From positions 1-7,113 of the forward strand of contig JARGGE010000138.1 of the NCBI GenBank assembly GCA_029210865.1: a stretch of 7,113 nt of DNA, written 5' to 3'. Shown here one piece after another: positions 1 to 6,027 of this stretch. The position numbers and the translations under genes were made by a program. This stretch comes from Trueperaceae bacterium. GTDB taxonomy: Bacteria > Deinococcota > Deinococci > Deinococcales > Trueperaceae. The notes beneath the pieces were generated by a model that was given only the letters and a program-made list of their open reading frames with translations, was not told the origin of the DNA and ran no database searches. How positions within the stretch are numbered: position 1 is the first letter of the stretch; every line of letters begins with the position of its first letter.

Positions 1-106
1 CCGGTCCGCCGTGGACCGAAGCCCCCGTCGCGCCGTCCTCAGCCGGTCCGCCGTGGACCGAAGCCCCCGTCGCGCCGTCCTCAGCCGGTCCGCCGTGGAC
101 CGAAGC
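1..106. repeat. 42-bp perfect tandem repeat, 2.5 copies, open at left edge
   Basis: Units at 1-42 and 43-84 are identical, and a partial third copy matches over 85-106. Each copy starts with a hairpin-forming stretch: CGGTCC, loop GCCGT, GGACCG (6-bp stem, 5-nt loop). The array covers the last codons and the stop of the minus-strand regulator gene. Because 42 is a multiple of three, each unit read on the minus strand carries the same terminal peptide (GFGPRRTG) followed by TGA, so the stop codon is repeated in phase. The array begins at base 1, so the true copy number is unknown. There are no unique spacers, so it is not CRISPR. The tandem hairpins may act in transcription termination or mRNA 3'-end protection; this is inference. 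Confidence 0.9.
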
Positions 107-701
107 TGCCGCTGAAGGTGCAGGTCGCGCGCCCGTCGCGTTGGCACGCGAGGCGCTCGGCGGGGAGGCCGGTGGCGGCCTCGATGACCCGCGGCAGGAG
201 CTCGCACACCGCGGCGACCTGGCAGCCGGCGTCGCGGTAGACGCAGTTGTGCGCCACCAGCTGCCAGCCGTCGGCGTCGGTCGTCAGCGCCGGGAGCATG
301 TCGCCGTAGTCGATCGCCTGCAGCAGGCGCCACAGGCGTTCGCGCGGTGGCAGCGCTGCGAGCTCGTCGCGCAGCGGTGCGGCCAGCGCCTCGACGACGC
401 CGCGCAGGAGCGCGTCGATCAGCCGCTGCTGCTCCGCGCTCGCCAGGACCGCCGCGAGCAGCTCCGGGTAGCGCTTGGGGAAGGCGTCCTCGGCGGCGAG
501 CGTCAGCGCGTAGCGGCGCGCGGGGCGGCCGGCGCCGCCGCGGCCGCGGTCGAGCTCGCTGGTGACGATGCCGTGGCGCTCGAGGCGCATGAGGTGGTGC
601 CGGGCGGCGTTCGCGCTGAGCGCCAGCGCGGCGGCGACGTCGGCGACGGTGGTGGCGCCTTGCCGTTTGAGGTGGCGTAGGACGCGGTCGCGAGTCTGCA
701 T
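81..701 (-). CDS. Winged-helix transcriptional regulator with SufR-like cysteine-rich C-terminus
   Basis: This 206-residue protein is predicted to bind DNA through an N-terminal winged helix-turn-helix (about residues 4-70). Helices lie around RVLRHLKRQG and VADVAAALALS, the recognition helix is near residues 29-43 (SANAARHHLMRLERHG), and a basic glycine/arginine-rich wing follows. The middle (about 75-140) is alpha-helical and probably forms the dimer or effector domain. The C-terminus has Cys153, Cys160, Cys166, Cys186 and Cys194. The C153-X12-C166 spacing, with a final Cys about 28 residues on, resembles the cysteine set of SufR-type iron-sulfur-sensing repressors. An Fe-S or metal/redox ligand is therefore plausible but unproven. 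The start is the ATG at 701, the only one that keeps the whole first helix. Upstream, AGGAA lies 12 nt away and GGGAA 3 nt away, so the ribosome binding site is weak. It diverges from a membrane protein gene, suggesting local regulation and autoregulation. The last codons fall in a tandem repeat. SufR itself is not claimed, as no suf genes are visible. Confidence 0.8.
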   Translation of the reverse strand: MQTRDRVLRHLKRQGATTVADVAAALALSANAARHHLMRLERHGIVTSELDRGRGGAGRPARRYALTLAAEDAFPKRYPELLAAVLASAEQQRLIDALLRGVVEALAAPLRDELAALPPRERLWRLLQAIDYGDMLPALTTDADGWQLVAHNCVYRDAGCQVAAVCELLPRVIEAATGLPAERLACQRDGRATCTFSGSFGPRRTG

Positions 702-704
702 GGG

Positions 705-737
705 TTCCCACCATTCCTACCATGGACATGGTGGCAA
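705..737. promoter_or_regulatory. Imperfect dyad, candidate operator in divergent promoter region
   Basis: TTCCCACCAT (705-714) and ATGGTGGCAA (728-737) are inverted copies matching at 9 of 10 positions, separated by 13 bp. The dyad lies next to the regulator start codon (699-701) and overlaps the -35 box and spacer of the predicted promoter of the divergent gene. That placement suits autorepression and repression of the neighbour. Extra ACCAT and ATGGT half-sites occur at 719-723 and 750-754. Binding by the adjacent regulator is inferred from position only. Confidence 0.5.
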
Positions 738-751
738 TGGGTCGCTACGAT
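723..751 (+). promoter_or_regulatory. Sigma70-type promoter of the DUF2892 gene
   Basis: The -35 box TGGACA (723-728; 5 of 6 to TTGACA) and the -10 box TACGAT (746-751; 4 of 6 to TATAAT) are 17 bp apart, the ideal spacing. Transcription would start near 757-759, just before the ribosome binding site at 761, leaving a very short leader. This also argues against translation from the in-frame ATG at 722, which would lie upstream of the transcript start. Confidence 0.6.
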
Positions 752-760
752 GGTGCGCGT

Positions 761-766
761 AGGAGG
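761..766 (+). promoter_or_regulatory. Ribosome binding site deciding the DUF2892 start
   Basis: AGGAGG lies 6 nt before the ATG at 773. It is the best Shine-Dalgarno sequence in the window and selects 773 over the in-frame ATG codons at 722 and 728. Confidence 0.8.
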
Positions 767-772
767 TGGTTC

Positions 773-985
773 ATGACCGTCAACGAAAGCTCCGTCGATC
801 GCATCATCCGCGCCGTGGTGGGTGTCGCCCTGCTCGCCGCGTGGGTCTTCGGCTGGATCGGCGGCACCCTGGCCGTCGTGCTCGGCGTCGTCGCCATCGT
901 GCTGGTCGTCACGGCCGCGGTCGGCTTCTGCCCGCTGTACCGCATCTTCGGGATGTCGACCTGCCCGGTGCCGGCCAAGCGCTGA
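773..985 (+). CDS. Small DUF2892/YgaP-like inner-membrane protein
   Basis: This 70-residue protein has a short polar N-terminus (MTVNESSVDRIIR), two hydrophobic helices at about residues 14-30 and 32-50, and the C-terminal motif FCPLYRIFGMSTC. That pattern, with a leading N and R residues, two adjacent transmembrane segments and CPLY before a small G-containing tail, is typical of DUF2892 proteins. These form the membrane part of YgaP-like rhodaneses or stand alone. No rhodanese domain is present here. Cys53 and Cys64 flank the membrane end and could take part in thiol or persulfide chemistry, which would fit a cysteine-rich regulator on the other strand; this is inference. The function of stand-alone DUF2892 proteins is not well established. 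A strong hairpin follows at 1035-1064, so it appears to be transcribed alone. Confidence 0.85.
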   Translation: MTVNESSVDRIIRAVVGVALLAAWVFGWIGGTLAVVLGVVAIVLVVTAAVGFCPLYRIFGMSTCPVPAKR

Positions 986-1034
986 CCCCTCGCGCCGCGT
1001 AGACGCCGCACGCGCTCCGTCCCCATCCGAACGT

Positions 1035-1064
1035 CGCGCCCCCGGACCCCCGTCCGGGGGCGCG
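1035..1064 (+). terminator. Strong GC hairpin after the DUF2892 gene
   Basis: Bases 1035-1047 pair perfectly with 1052-1064 (13-bp stem, loop CCCC). It lies about 50 bp after the DUF2892 stop and 86 bp before the potD-like start. The following sequence (CGCGGTTATGG) has only two T residues, so it lacks a classical U-tract. It is most likely a U-poor intrinsic terminator of the kind seen in high-GC bacteria, or an mRNA-end stabiliser. I found no convincing -35/-10 pair between it and the next gene; TATGGT at 1069-1074 is the best -10-like hexamer. Confidence 0.65.
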
Positions 1065-1139
1065 CGGTTATGGTGGGCGCGCCGGTTGGCCGCGTCCGCG
1101 GCCGCGTGACCGACGCACCGAACCCCTGCCCCCCTGTCG

Positions 1140-1145
1140 AAGGAG
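1140..1145 (+). promoter_or_regulatory. Ribosome binding site of the potD-like gene
   Basis: AAGGAG lies 5 nt before the ATG at 1151. It selects this start over the in-frame upstream start at 1070, which would place a 27-residue, proline- and arginine-rich stretch before a clear signal peptide. Confidence 0.8.
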
Positions 1146-1150
1146 CCCCC

Positions 1151-2233
1151 ATGCTGCGACGTGGACCGTTCCGCCCCCTGATCCTCACCGCCCTGATCGC
1201 CGTCGCCGGCGCCGCCAGCGCGCAGTCCACGTGGACGTGCCCGGCCGGCTACGAGGGCCAGACCCTCTCCGTCTACAACTGGACCACCTACATCGCCGAG
1301 AACACGATCGCCGACTTCGAGGCGGCGTGCGGTGTGCGCGTCATCTACGACACGTACCCCACCGACGGCGACATGCTCGCCCGCATGCGTCAGGGCAACC
1401 CGGGCTACGACGTGGTCGTCCCCTCCGACGTCATCGTGCCGCTGATGATCGAGGAGGGCCTGGCCGTGGCGCTCGACCACGACCGGCTGCCGAACCTCGC
1501 GAACGTCGGCCCCACGTTCCTGAACCTCGACTTCGACCCCGGCAACGTCTACACGGTCCCGTACCAGTGGGGCACCATCGGCATCGGCTACGACGTCGAG
1601 GCCGTGGGCGAGGAGATCACCAGCTGGGCGCAGATGTTCGCGTACGACGGCCGGGTGAGCTGGCTCGAGGACGTGCGCCCGATGATGGGCGTGGTGCTCG
1701 CCATCCTCGGCTACGACCCCAACACGGCCGACCAGGCCCAGATCGACGAGGCGAAGGACTTCCTGATCGCGAACGGTGGCAACGTCGTCTACATCAACCA
1801 GGACGACGGCCAGGAGATCCTGTTGCGCGGCGAGGCCGACATCGTCGTCGAGTACTCGGGCGACATCTTCCAGGTCATCGACGAGTGCGAGTGCGACACG
1901 TACGCCTACGTGATCCCCGAGGAGGGCGCGAACTTCTGGGTCGACAACCTGGTCATCCCGACCGGCGCGAGCAACCCCGAGCTCGCCCACGTCTTCCTCG
2001 ACTACCTCATGGACCCGCAGGTCGCCGCCGACATCGCGAACTACACCGCGTACGGCAGCCCCAACCGGGCGGCGATCGAACAGGGGTTGATCGACCCCGA
2101 GCTGCTCGCCGACCCCGGCATCTACCCGAGCCCCGAGACCGAGGCGCGGCTCTTCCGCATCGTCCAGGACGCCGACCTCGAGCAGGTCTACAACGACGCC
2201 TGGGACGAGGTGAAGATCTTCGTCGGGCGCTGA
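1151..2233 (+). CDS. potD: PotD-like polyamine-binding periplasmic protein of an ABC transporter
   Basis: This 360-residue protein is an extracytoplasmic solute-binding protein of the spermidine/putrescine family (E. coli PotD is 348 aa). A signal peptide covers residues 1-24 (LRR, hydrophobic core, ASA before Gln25); there is no lipobox, so the mature protein should be soluble in a periplasm. Family landmarks are YNWTTY (Trp44, Thr45, Tyr47; like E. coli W34, T35, Y37), VVPSD (Ser92), the SWLED segment with Asp174, FWVDNLVIP (Trp263, Asp265; like W255, D257) and YGSPN near the end. By alignment from memory, the positions of E. coli Y85, E171 and W229 hold Val94, Pro177 and Tyr235, so ligand preference may differ from spermidine. 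Four cysteines (30, 60, 246, 248) could form disulfides after export. A PotA-like ATPase gene follows 102 bp downstream, but no permease genes are present. The stop codon lies in a 27-bp-period repeat. Confidence 0.9.
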   Translation: MLRRGPFRPLILTALIAVAGAASAQSTWTCPAGYEGQTLSVYNWTTYIAENTIADFEAACGVRVIYDTYPTDGDMLARMRQGNPGYDVVVPSDVIVPLMIEEGLAVALDHDRLPNLANVGPTFLNLDFDPGNVYTVPYQWGTIGIGYDVEAVGEEITSWAQMFAYDGRVSWLEDVRPMMGVVLAILGYDPNTADQAQIDEAKDFLIANGGNVVYINQDDGQEILLRGEADIVVEYSGDIFQVIDECECDTYAYVIPEEGANFWVDNLVIPTGASNPELAHVFLDYLMDPQVAADIANYTAYGSPNRAAIEQGLIDPELLADPGIYPSPETEARLFRIVQDADLEQVYNDAWDEVKIFVGR

Positions 2234-2275
2234 GCGCCCGCGTTCGGGAGCGGGCGCTGAGCGCCCGCGTTCGGG
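2224..2275. repeat. 25-bp direct repeat (27-bp period) spanning the potD stop codon
   Basis: The 25-bp segments at 2224-2248 and 2251-2275 are identical. Each contains CGGGCGC-TGA-GCGCCCG, a 7-bp perfect inverted repeat centred on the stop codon. The 27-bp period is a multiple of three, so the second copy repeats the last codons and TGA in the same frame (TGA at 2231 and 2258). This is the second gene end in the window with an in-phase duplicated stop codon. Confidence 0.9.
2233..2258 (+). terminator. Strong hairpin between potD-like and potA-like genes
   Basis: GCGCCCGC (2234-2241) pairs with GCGGGCGC (2250-2257) around an 8-nt loop; an extra A-T pair makes 9 bp. It can compete with the two 7-bp stem-loops centred on the repeated TGA. 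It has no T-tract, so complete termination is uncertain. In binding-protein operons, hairpins after the binding-protein gene often stabilise that message or reduce downstream expression, which would suit this position. Confidence 0.5.
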
Positions 2276-2319
2276 CCGCGACGCCGCGGTCGTGGACGGC
2301 GGCGCAAGGCCACGGACGG

Positions 2320-2325
2320 TAGACT
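2320..2325 (+). promoter_or_regulatory. Possible -10 box close to the potA-like start
   Basis: TAGACT (TANNNT pattern) lies 10 nt before the ATG at 2336, and there is no recognisable Shine-Dalgarno sequence between them. A short-leader or leaderless transcript is possible, which would uncouple the ATPase gene from potD. No good -35 box at 16-18 bp is visible (TGGACG at 2293 is 21 bp away), so confidence is low. Confidence 0.3.
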
Positions 2326-2335
2326 CCTCGTCAGC

Positions 2336-3460
2336 ATGGCGACCCCTGCCGTCGAGGTCCGCGAGCTGGTGAAGGACTTCGTCGACGGTGCGGGCCAGGT
2401 GGTCCGCGCCGTCGACGACGTCTCGCTGTCGATCCGCGAGGGCGAGTTCTTCGCGCTGCTCGGCCCGTCGGGCTGCGGCAAGACGACCACCCTGCGCGTC
2501 GTCGCCGGGTTCGAGGACCCCACGTCGGGCTCGGTCCTGCTGCGCGGACGCCCCGTGCTCGGCGTGCCCGCCTTCCACCGCCCGGTCAACACCGTGTTCC
2601 AGGACTACGCGCTGTTCCCGCACATGACGGTGCTGCAGAACGTCATGTTCGGGCTGCGGATGGCCAAGGTGTCCGCCGCCGAAGCCCGCCGCCGCTCCCT
2701 CGAGGCGCTCGCGATGGTGCACCTGCCCGACGCCGGGGAGCGGCGCCCGGGGCAGCTCTCGGGCGGTCAGAAGCAGCGGGTGGCGCTCGCCCGCGCGCTC
2801 GTCAACCGGCCGGCCGTGCTCCTTCTCGACGAGCCCTTGGGCGCGCTCGACCTCAAGCTGCGCAAGGCGATGCAGTACGAGCTCAAGCAGCTGCAGCAGC
2901 AGGTCGGCATCACCTTCGTGTACGTGACGCACGACCAGGAGGAGGCGCTCACGATGGCCGACCGGATCGCGGTCATGTCGGCCGGCAAGGCGCTGCAGGT
3001 CGGGACCCCCGACGCCGTCTACGAGCGGCCGTCGAGTCGCTTCGTCGCCGACTTCATCGGCGAGACGAACTTCCTCGAGGGGACGCTCGAGGCGCGCTAC
3101 GGCGAGCGCGGGGTGGTGCGCCTGGCCGGCGGGGCGACGGTGGCGGCGGCGCTGCGCGACCCGGCGGCCGCGGTCGGCCACGCCGTCGCGGTGGCGCTGC
3201 GCCCCGAGAAGGTGACCCTGGCCGCCCGCGATGCGTCCGCCTCGAGCCTGCCTCGATCCGACGACGCCACCACCGAGCTGCCTGGGGTGGTGGCCGACGT
3301 CCATTACATCGGCACCGACACCCGCTACCGCGTGCGCGCCGCCGGCGTCGAGTTCGTCGTGCGCGTCCAGAACCGGCAGACCGGCTTCGACGCGATGCTC
3401 CCGCGCGGCACCGAGGTGGTGGCGTCGTGGCGCAGCGACCACGCCTCGGTGCTCGCGTGA
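2336..3460 (+). CDS. potA: PotA-like polyamine ABC transporter ATP-binding protein
   Basis: This 374-residue cytoplasmic ATPase would power a spermidine/putrescine-type importer. It has every expected motif in order: Walker A GPSGCGKT (43-50), Q-loop VFQDYALFPH (Gln89), signature LSGGQKQR (141-148), Walker B VLLLDEP (161-167), D-loop ALD and H-loop VTHD (His199). The nucleotide-binding domain ends near residue 240 at the FIGETNFLEG segment that typifies PotA. A C-terminal TOBE-like domain follows (about 245-374, with VALRPEKV and VVADVHYIGTDTRYRV). Length matches E. coli PotA (378 aa). It follows the PotD-like gene by 102 bp and precedes a C45-family gene by 25 bp. Related ATPases of the iron, sulfate or sugar branches look similar; FIGETNFLEG and the PotD-like neighbour favour polyamines. 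The gene looks intact. Confidence 0.92.
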   Translation: MATPAVEVRELVKDFVDGAGQVVRAVDDVSLSIREGEFFALLGPSGCGKTTTLRVVAGFEDPTSGSVLLRGRPVLGVPAFHRPVNTVFQDYALFPHMTVLQNVMFGLRMAKVSAAEARRRSLEALAMVHLPDAGERRPGQLSGGQKQRVALARALVNRPAVLLLDEPLGALDLKLRKAMQYELKQLQQQVGITFVYVTHDQEEALTMADRIAVMSAGKALQVGTPDAVYERPSSRFVADFIGETNFLEGTLEARYGERGVVRLAGGATVAAALRDPAAAVGHAVAVALRPEKVTLAARDASASSLPRSDDATTELPGVVADVHYIGTDTRYRVRAAGVEFVVRVQNRQTGFDAMLPRGTEVVASWRSDHASVLA

Positions 3461-3485
3461 CGGCGTCGCGGGCCCCGGAGGAAGC

Positions 3486-4576
<1,091 letters not shown>

Positions 4577-4580
<4 letters not shown>

Positions 4581-5281
4581 ACCCGGTCGGCCGCGACCCG
4601 CTCGCGGGCGTCGCGATCGCGCCCGCCGAGGCCTGGCAGGCGCCGCAGCTCGAGGCGCTCCAGGTGCGCTGCTTCCCCACCTTGGGCGCGCAGGAGCTCA
4701 TGCGCGCCGAGCACTTCCTCCACCACCTCGCCGTGTTCCCCGAGGCCGACCTGGTCGCGGTCGCGCGCACGGCGCCCGACGGTCGCCCGCTGCTCGAGCC
4801 GCAGGTGGTGGGGCTGGGCTCCGGGTTCTTCGTCGACTTCGACTTCGCCCACCCCGGCCACACCTTCCGCGAGCTGATCGACGACGGCTGGTACGGCCGC
4901 CACGACCCCGGGGGCGCCTGGTACTACGGCGCCGACGTCTCGGTGGACCCCGCCTGGCGCGGCCTGGGTCTGGGCCGGCGCCTCTACGACGCCCGCAAGG
5001 CGCTGGTCCGCAAGCACGGCAAGCGCGGGATCGTCGCGGGCGGCGTGCTCCCCGGCTACGCGCACCACAAGCACGCGATGAGCGCTGCCGCGTACGTCGC
5101 CAAGGTCGTCGCGGGCGAGCTCACCGACCCCACCCTGACGATGCAGCTGCGTAACGGCTTCGTGGTCGAGGGGGTGCTCCAGGGGTACCTCGAGGACGCG
5201 GCCGCCGACGACTGGGCGGCCCTGATCGTGTGGCGCGACCCGGACTTCCGAAGCGACGGCGCAGCCGTTCGTGCACCTTGA
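4577..5281 (+). CDS. GNAT-family N-acetyltransferase, like the N-terminal domain of GNAT/nitrilase fusions
   Basis: This 234-residue predicted acyl-CoA-dependent N-acyltransferase starts at GTG 4577, overlapping the C45 stop by four bases (GTGA), which indicates translational coupling. The acetyl-CoA-binding motif A is VDPAWRGLGLGRRLYDARK (RxxGxG at 128-133). Before it lie the strand VVGLGSGFFVDFDF and the segment WYYGADVSV; after it come GYAHHKHAMSAAAYV, LTDPTLTMQLRNGF and a terminal AALIVW. That order closely resembles the GNAT half of bifunctional GNAT/carbon-nitrogen-hydrolase proteins such as B. subtilis YhcX (from memory). Here the protein ends after the GNAT domain and no nitrilase domain follows. 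The coupled partner is instead an Ntn-type amide-acting enzyme. A polyamine or amine acceptor is inferred from the transporter genes upstream. A hairpin at 5291-5317 probably ends the cluster. No other start keeps the N-terminal IAPAEAWQAPQLEALQ segment. Confidence 0.85.
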
Positions 5282-5290
5282 TCTAGAAAC

Positions 5291-5317
5291 CGAAGTACGC
5301 CGTCGAACGGCGTTTCG
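5291..5317 (+). terminator. Terminator-like hairpin after the GNAT gene
   Basis: ACGCCGT (5297-5303) pairs with ACGGCGT (5307-5313) around loop CGA. Outer CGAA (5291-5294) and TTCG (5314-5317) extend the stem past a 2-nt bulge. It starts 10 bp after the GNAT stop, and TTT at 5313-5315 is only a token T-run. Position makes it the likely end of the potD-potA-C45-GNAT transcript. Confidence 0.5.
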
Positions 5318-5413
5318 CTGGGCCCATCGGTTCGTGAAGGTGCGAATAGTTGCACGAATGCTGCACGGTCGCTGTGGCGTTCTACGGCGCCCGTCTTGCA
5401 TCGTGAGCAAACC

Positions 5414-5438
5414 TGTGTATCTGATCGTGGGATACACA
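5414..5438. promoter_or_regulatory. Perfect 8+8 bp dyad, candidate MarR operator
   Basis: TGTGTATC (5414-5421) and GATACACA (5431-5438) are perfect inverted copies separated by 9 bp (25 bp in all, half-site centres 17 bp apart). It lies upstream of the TACGCT -10 box of the MarR-type gene, about where a -35 or activator site would be. Size and A/T-rich half-sites in a GC-rich context fit a MarR-family dimer site. Autoregulation is inferred. Confidence 0.6.
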
Positions 5439-5460
5439 CCTCGGTGCCGGCAGCGGGGTG

Positions 5461-5466
5461 TACGCT
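5461..5466 (+). promoter_or_regulatory. -10 box of the MarR-type gene, probably short-leader or leaderless
   Basis: TACGCT (TANNNT) lies 9 nt before the ATG at 5476. No Shine-Dalgarno sequence fits that ATG, and no clear -35 box lies 16-18 bp upstream. A transcript starting about 7 nt after the box would begin within a few bases of the ATG. This favours the ATG over the in-frame GTG at 5458, which would put the -10 box inside the coding region. Confidence 0.45.
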
Positions 5467-5475
5467 GTAGTGGTC

Positions 5476-5913
5476 ATGGCTGCCACCACTTCACTACTCG
5501 AGCTCTTCCGCGTCGTCCTCCAATCCGCCCGCGACACCGATCGGCTGCTCAACGAGTGGCTCGAGGGCGAGACGAACATGACCATGCAGGACCTCTCGGT
5601 CTTGCACGCCATCGACGTCGGCGTCGCCTACCCCACCGAGATCGCGGCCCGCCTCAACCAGGCCTCGCCGACGGTCTCCCACGTGATCAGCCGCCTGGTG
5701 TCGCGCGGCTTCGTCGAGCGCGAACGCGCCGACGACGACGGCCGCAAGCGCCGGCTCACCCTCACCGCGTCGGGCGCAGCGATGCTCGAGCGCTGCAAGG
5801 GCGTCATCGGCCGCAGCCTCGAGGACGGCCGCTACAAGCTCGCCGACAAGGACGTGGCGCGCACGCAGAAGGCGCTCGAGAAGTACCTGAAGATCATGCG
5901 CTTCGGCGCCTGA
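5476..5913 (+). CDS. MarR-family winged-helix transcriptional regulator
   Basis: This 145-residue protein is full length for MarR regulators (about 140-150 aa). The N-terminal helix (6-30, LLELFRVVLQSARDTDRLL) and C-terminal helices (about 98-145) should form the dimer interface. The DNA-binding core runs from LSVLHAIDVGVAYPTEIAARL (about 40-60) through the recognition helix at 64-77 (SPTVSHVISRLVSR) to the wing with the family motif DDDGRKRRLTLT (86-97). One cysteine sits in ERCKG. The regulated genes are unknown. Candidates are its own gene, through the dyad at 5414-5438, and the upstream cluster, although a terminator-like hairpin lies between them. It is convergent with the sulfatase gene. 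The start at ATG 5476 is preferred because of the promoter placement; a GTG at 5458 would add six residues. Confidence 0.88.
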   Translation: MAATTSLLELFRVVLQSARDTDRLLNEWLEGETNMTMQDLSVLHAIDVGVAYPTEIAARLNQASPTVSHVISRLVSRGFVERERADDDGRKRRLTLTASGAAMLERCKGVIGRSLEDGRYKLADKDVARTQKALEKYLKIMRFGA

Positions 5914-5948
5914 GCCCCCCGCACCGCGCCCGCACCACCACGATCGTC

Positions 5949-5978
5949 CGCCGCCCCGACCGCCCGGTCGGGGCGGCG
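5949..5978. terminator. Bidirectional hairpin between convergent MarR and sulfatase genes
   Basis: Bases 5949-5961 pair perfectly with 5966-5978 (13-bp stem, loop GCCC). It lies 35 bp after the MarR stop and about 50 bp after the sulfatase stop read on the minus strand. It is symmetrical and could serve both genes. Neither flank has a T-tract. Its architecture (13-bp GC stem, 4-nt loop) matches that of the hairpin at 1035-1064. Confidence 0.7.
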
Positions 5979-5986
5979 TCGCGTCG

Positions 5987-6019
5987 GCGGCCGGCGCGCC
6001 GAACGCGGCCGGCGCGCCG
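5987..6019. repeat. 15-bp direct repeat next to the sulfatase stop
   Basis: GCGGCCGGCGCGCCG occurs at 5987-6001 and 6005-6019 (18-bp period, GAAC-containing gap). Each copy includes the 8-bp palindrome GGCGCGCC. The repeat lies 8 bp beyond the sulfatase stop codon (6028-6030) on the minus strand. It may be chance in such GC-rich DNA, but it is the third short repeat at a gene end in this window. Confidence 0.6.
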
Positions 6020-6027
6020 GCGTCCGC

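Noticed and set aside
1..106. CRISPR array
   Set aside because: The repeats are directly adjacent identical units with no variable spacers and overlap a coding region.
722..772. Upstream in-frame start for the DUF2892 gene
   Set aside because: The ATG at 722 overlaps the -35 box and has no ribosome binding site; AGGAGG at 761 fits the ATG at 773.
1097..1106. CGCGGCCGCG palindrome as an operator for potD
   Set aside because: A 10-bp G/C-only palindrome is expected by chance in DNA this GC-rich and has no promoter next to it.
1070..1150. N-terminal extension of the PotD-like protein
   Set aside because: It would bury the signal peptide behind a 27-residue Pro/Arg-rich stretch; AAGGAG at 1140 supports the ATG at 1151.
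2224..2322. Continuation of coding sequence between potD and potA
   Set aside because: The open frames here only re-read the hairpin repeat (ALSARVR-type peptides) in another frame; no domain is seen.
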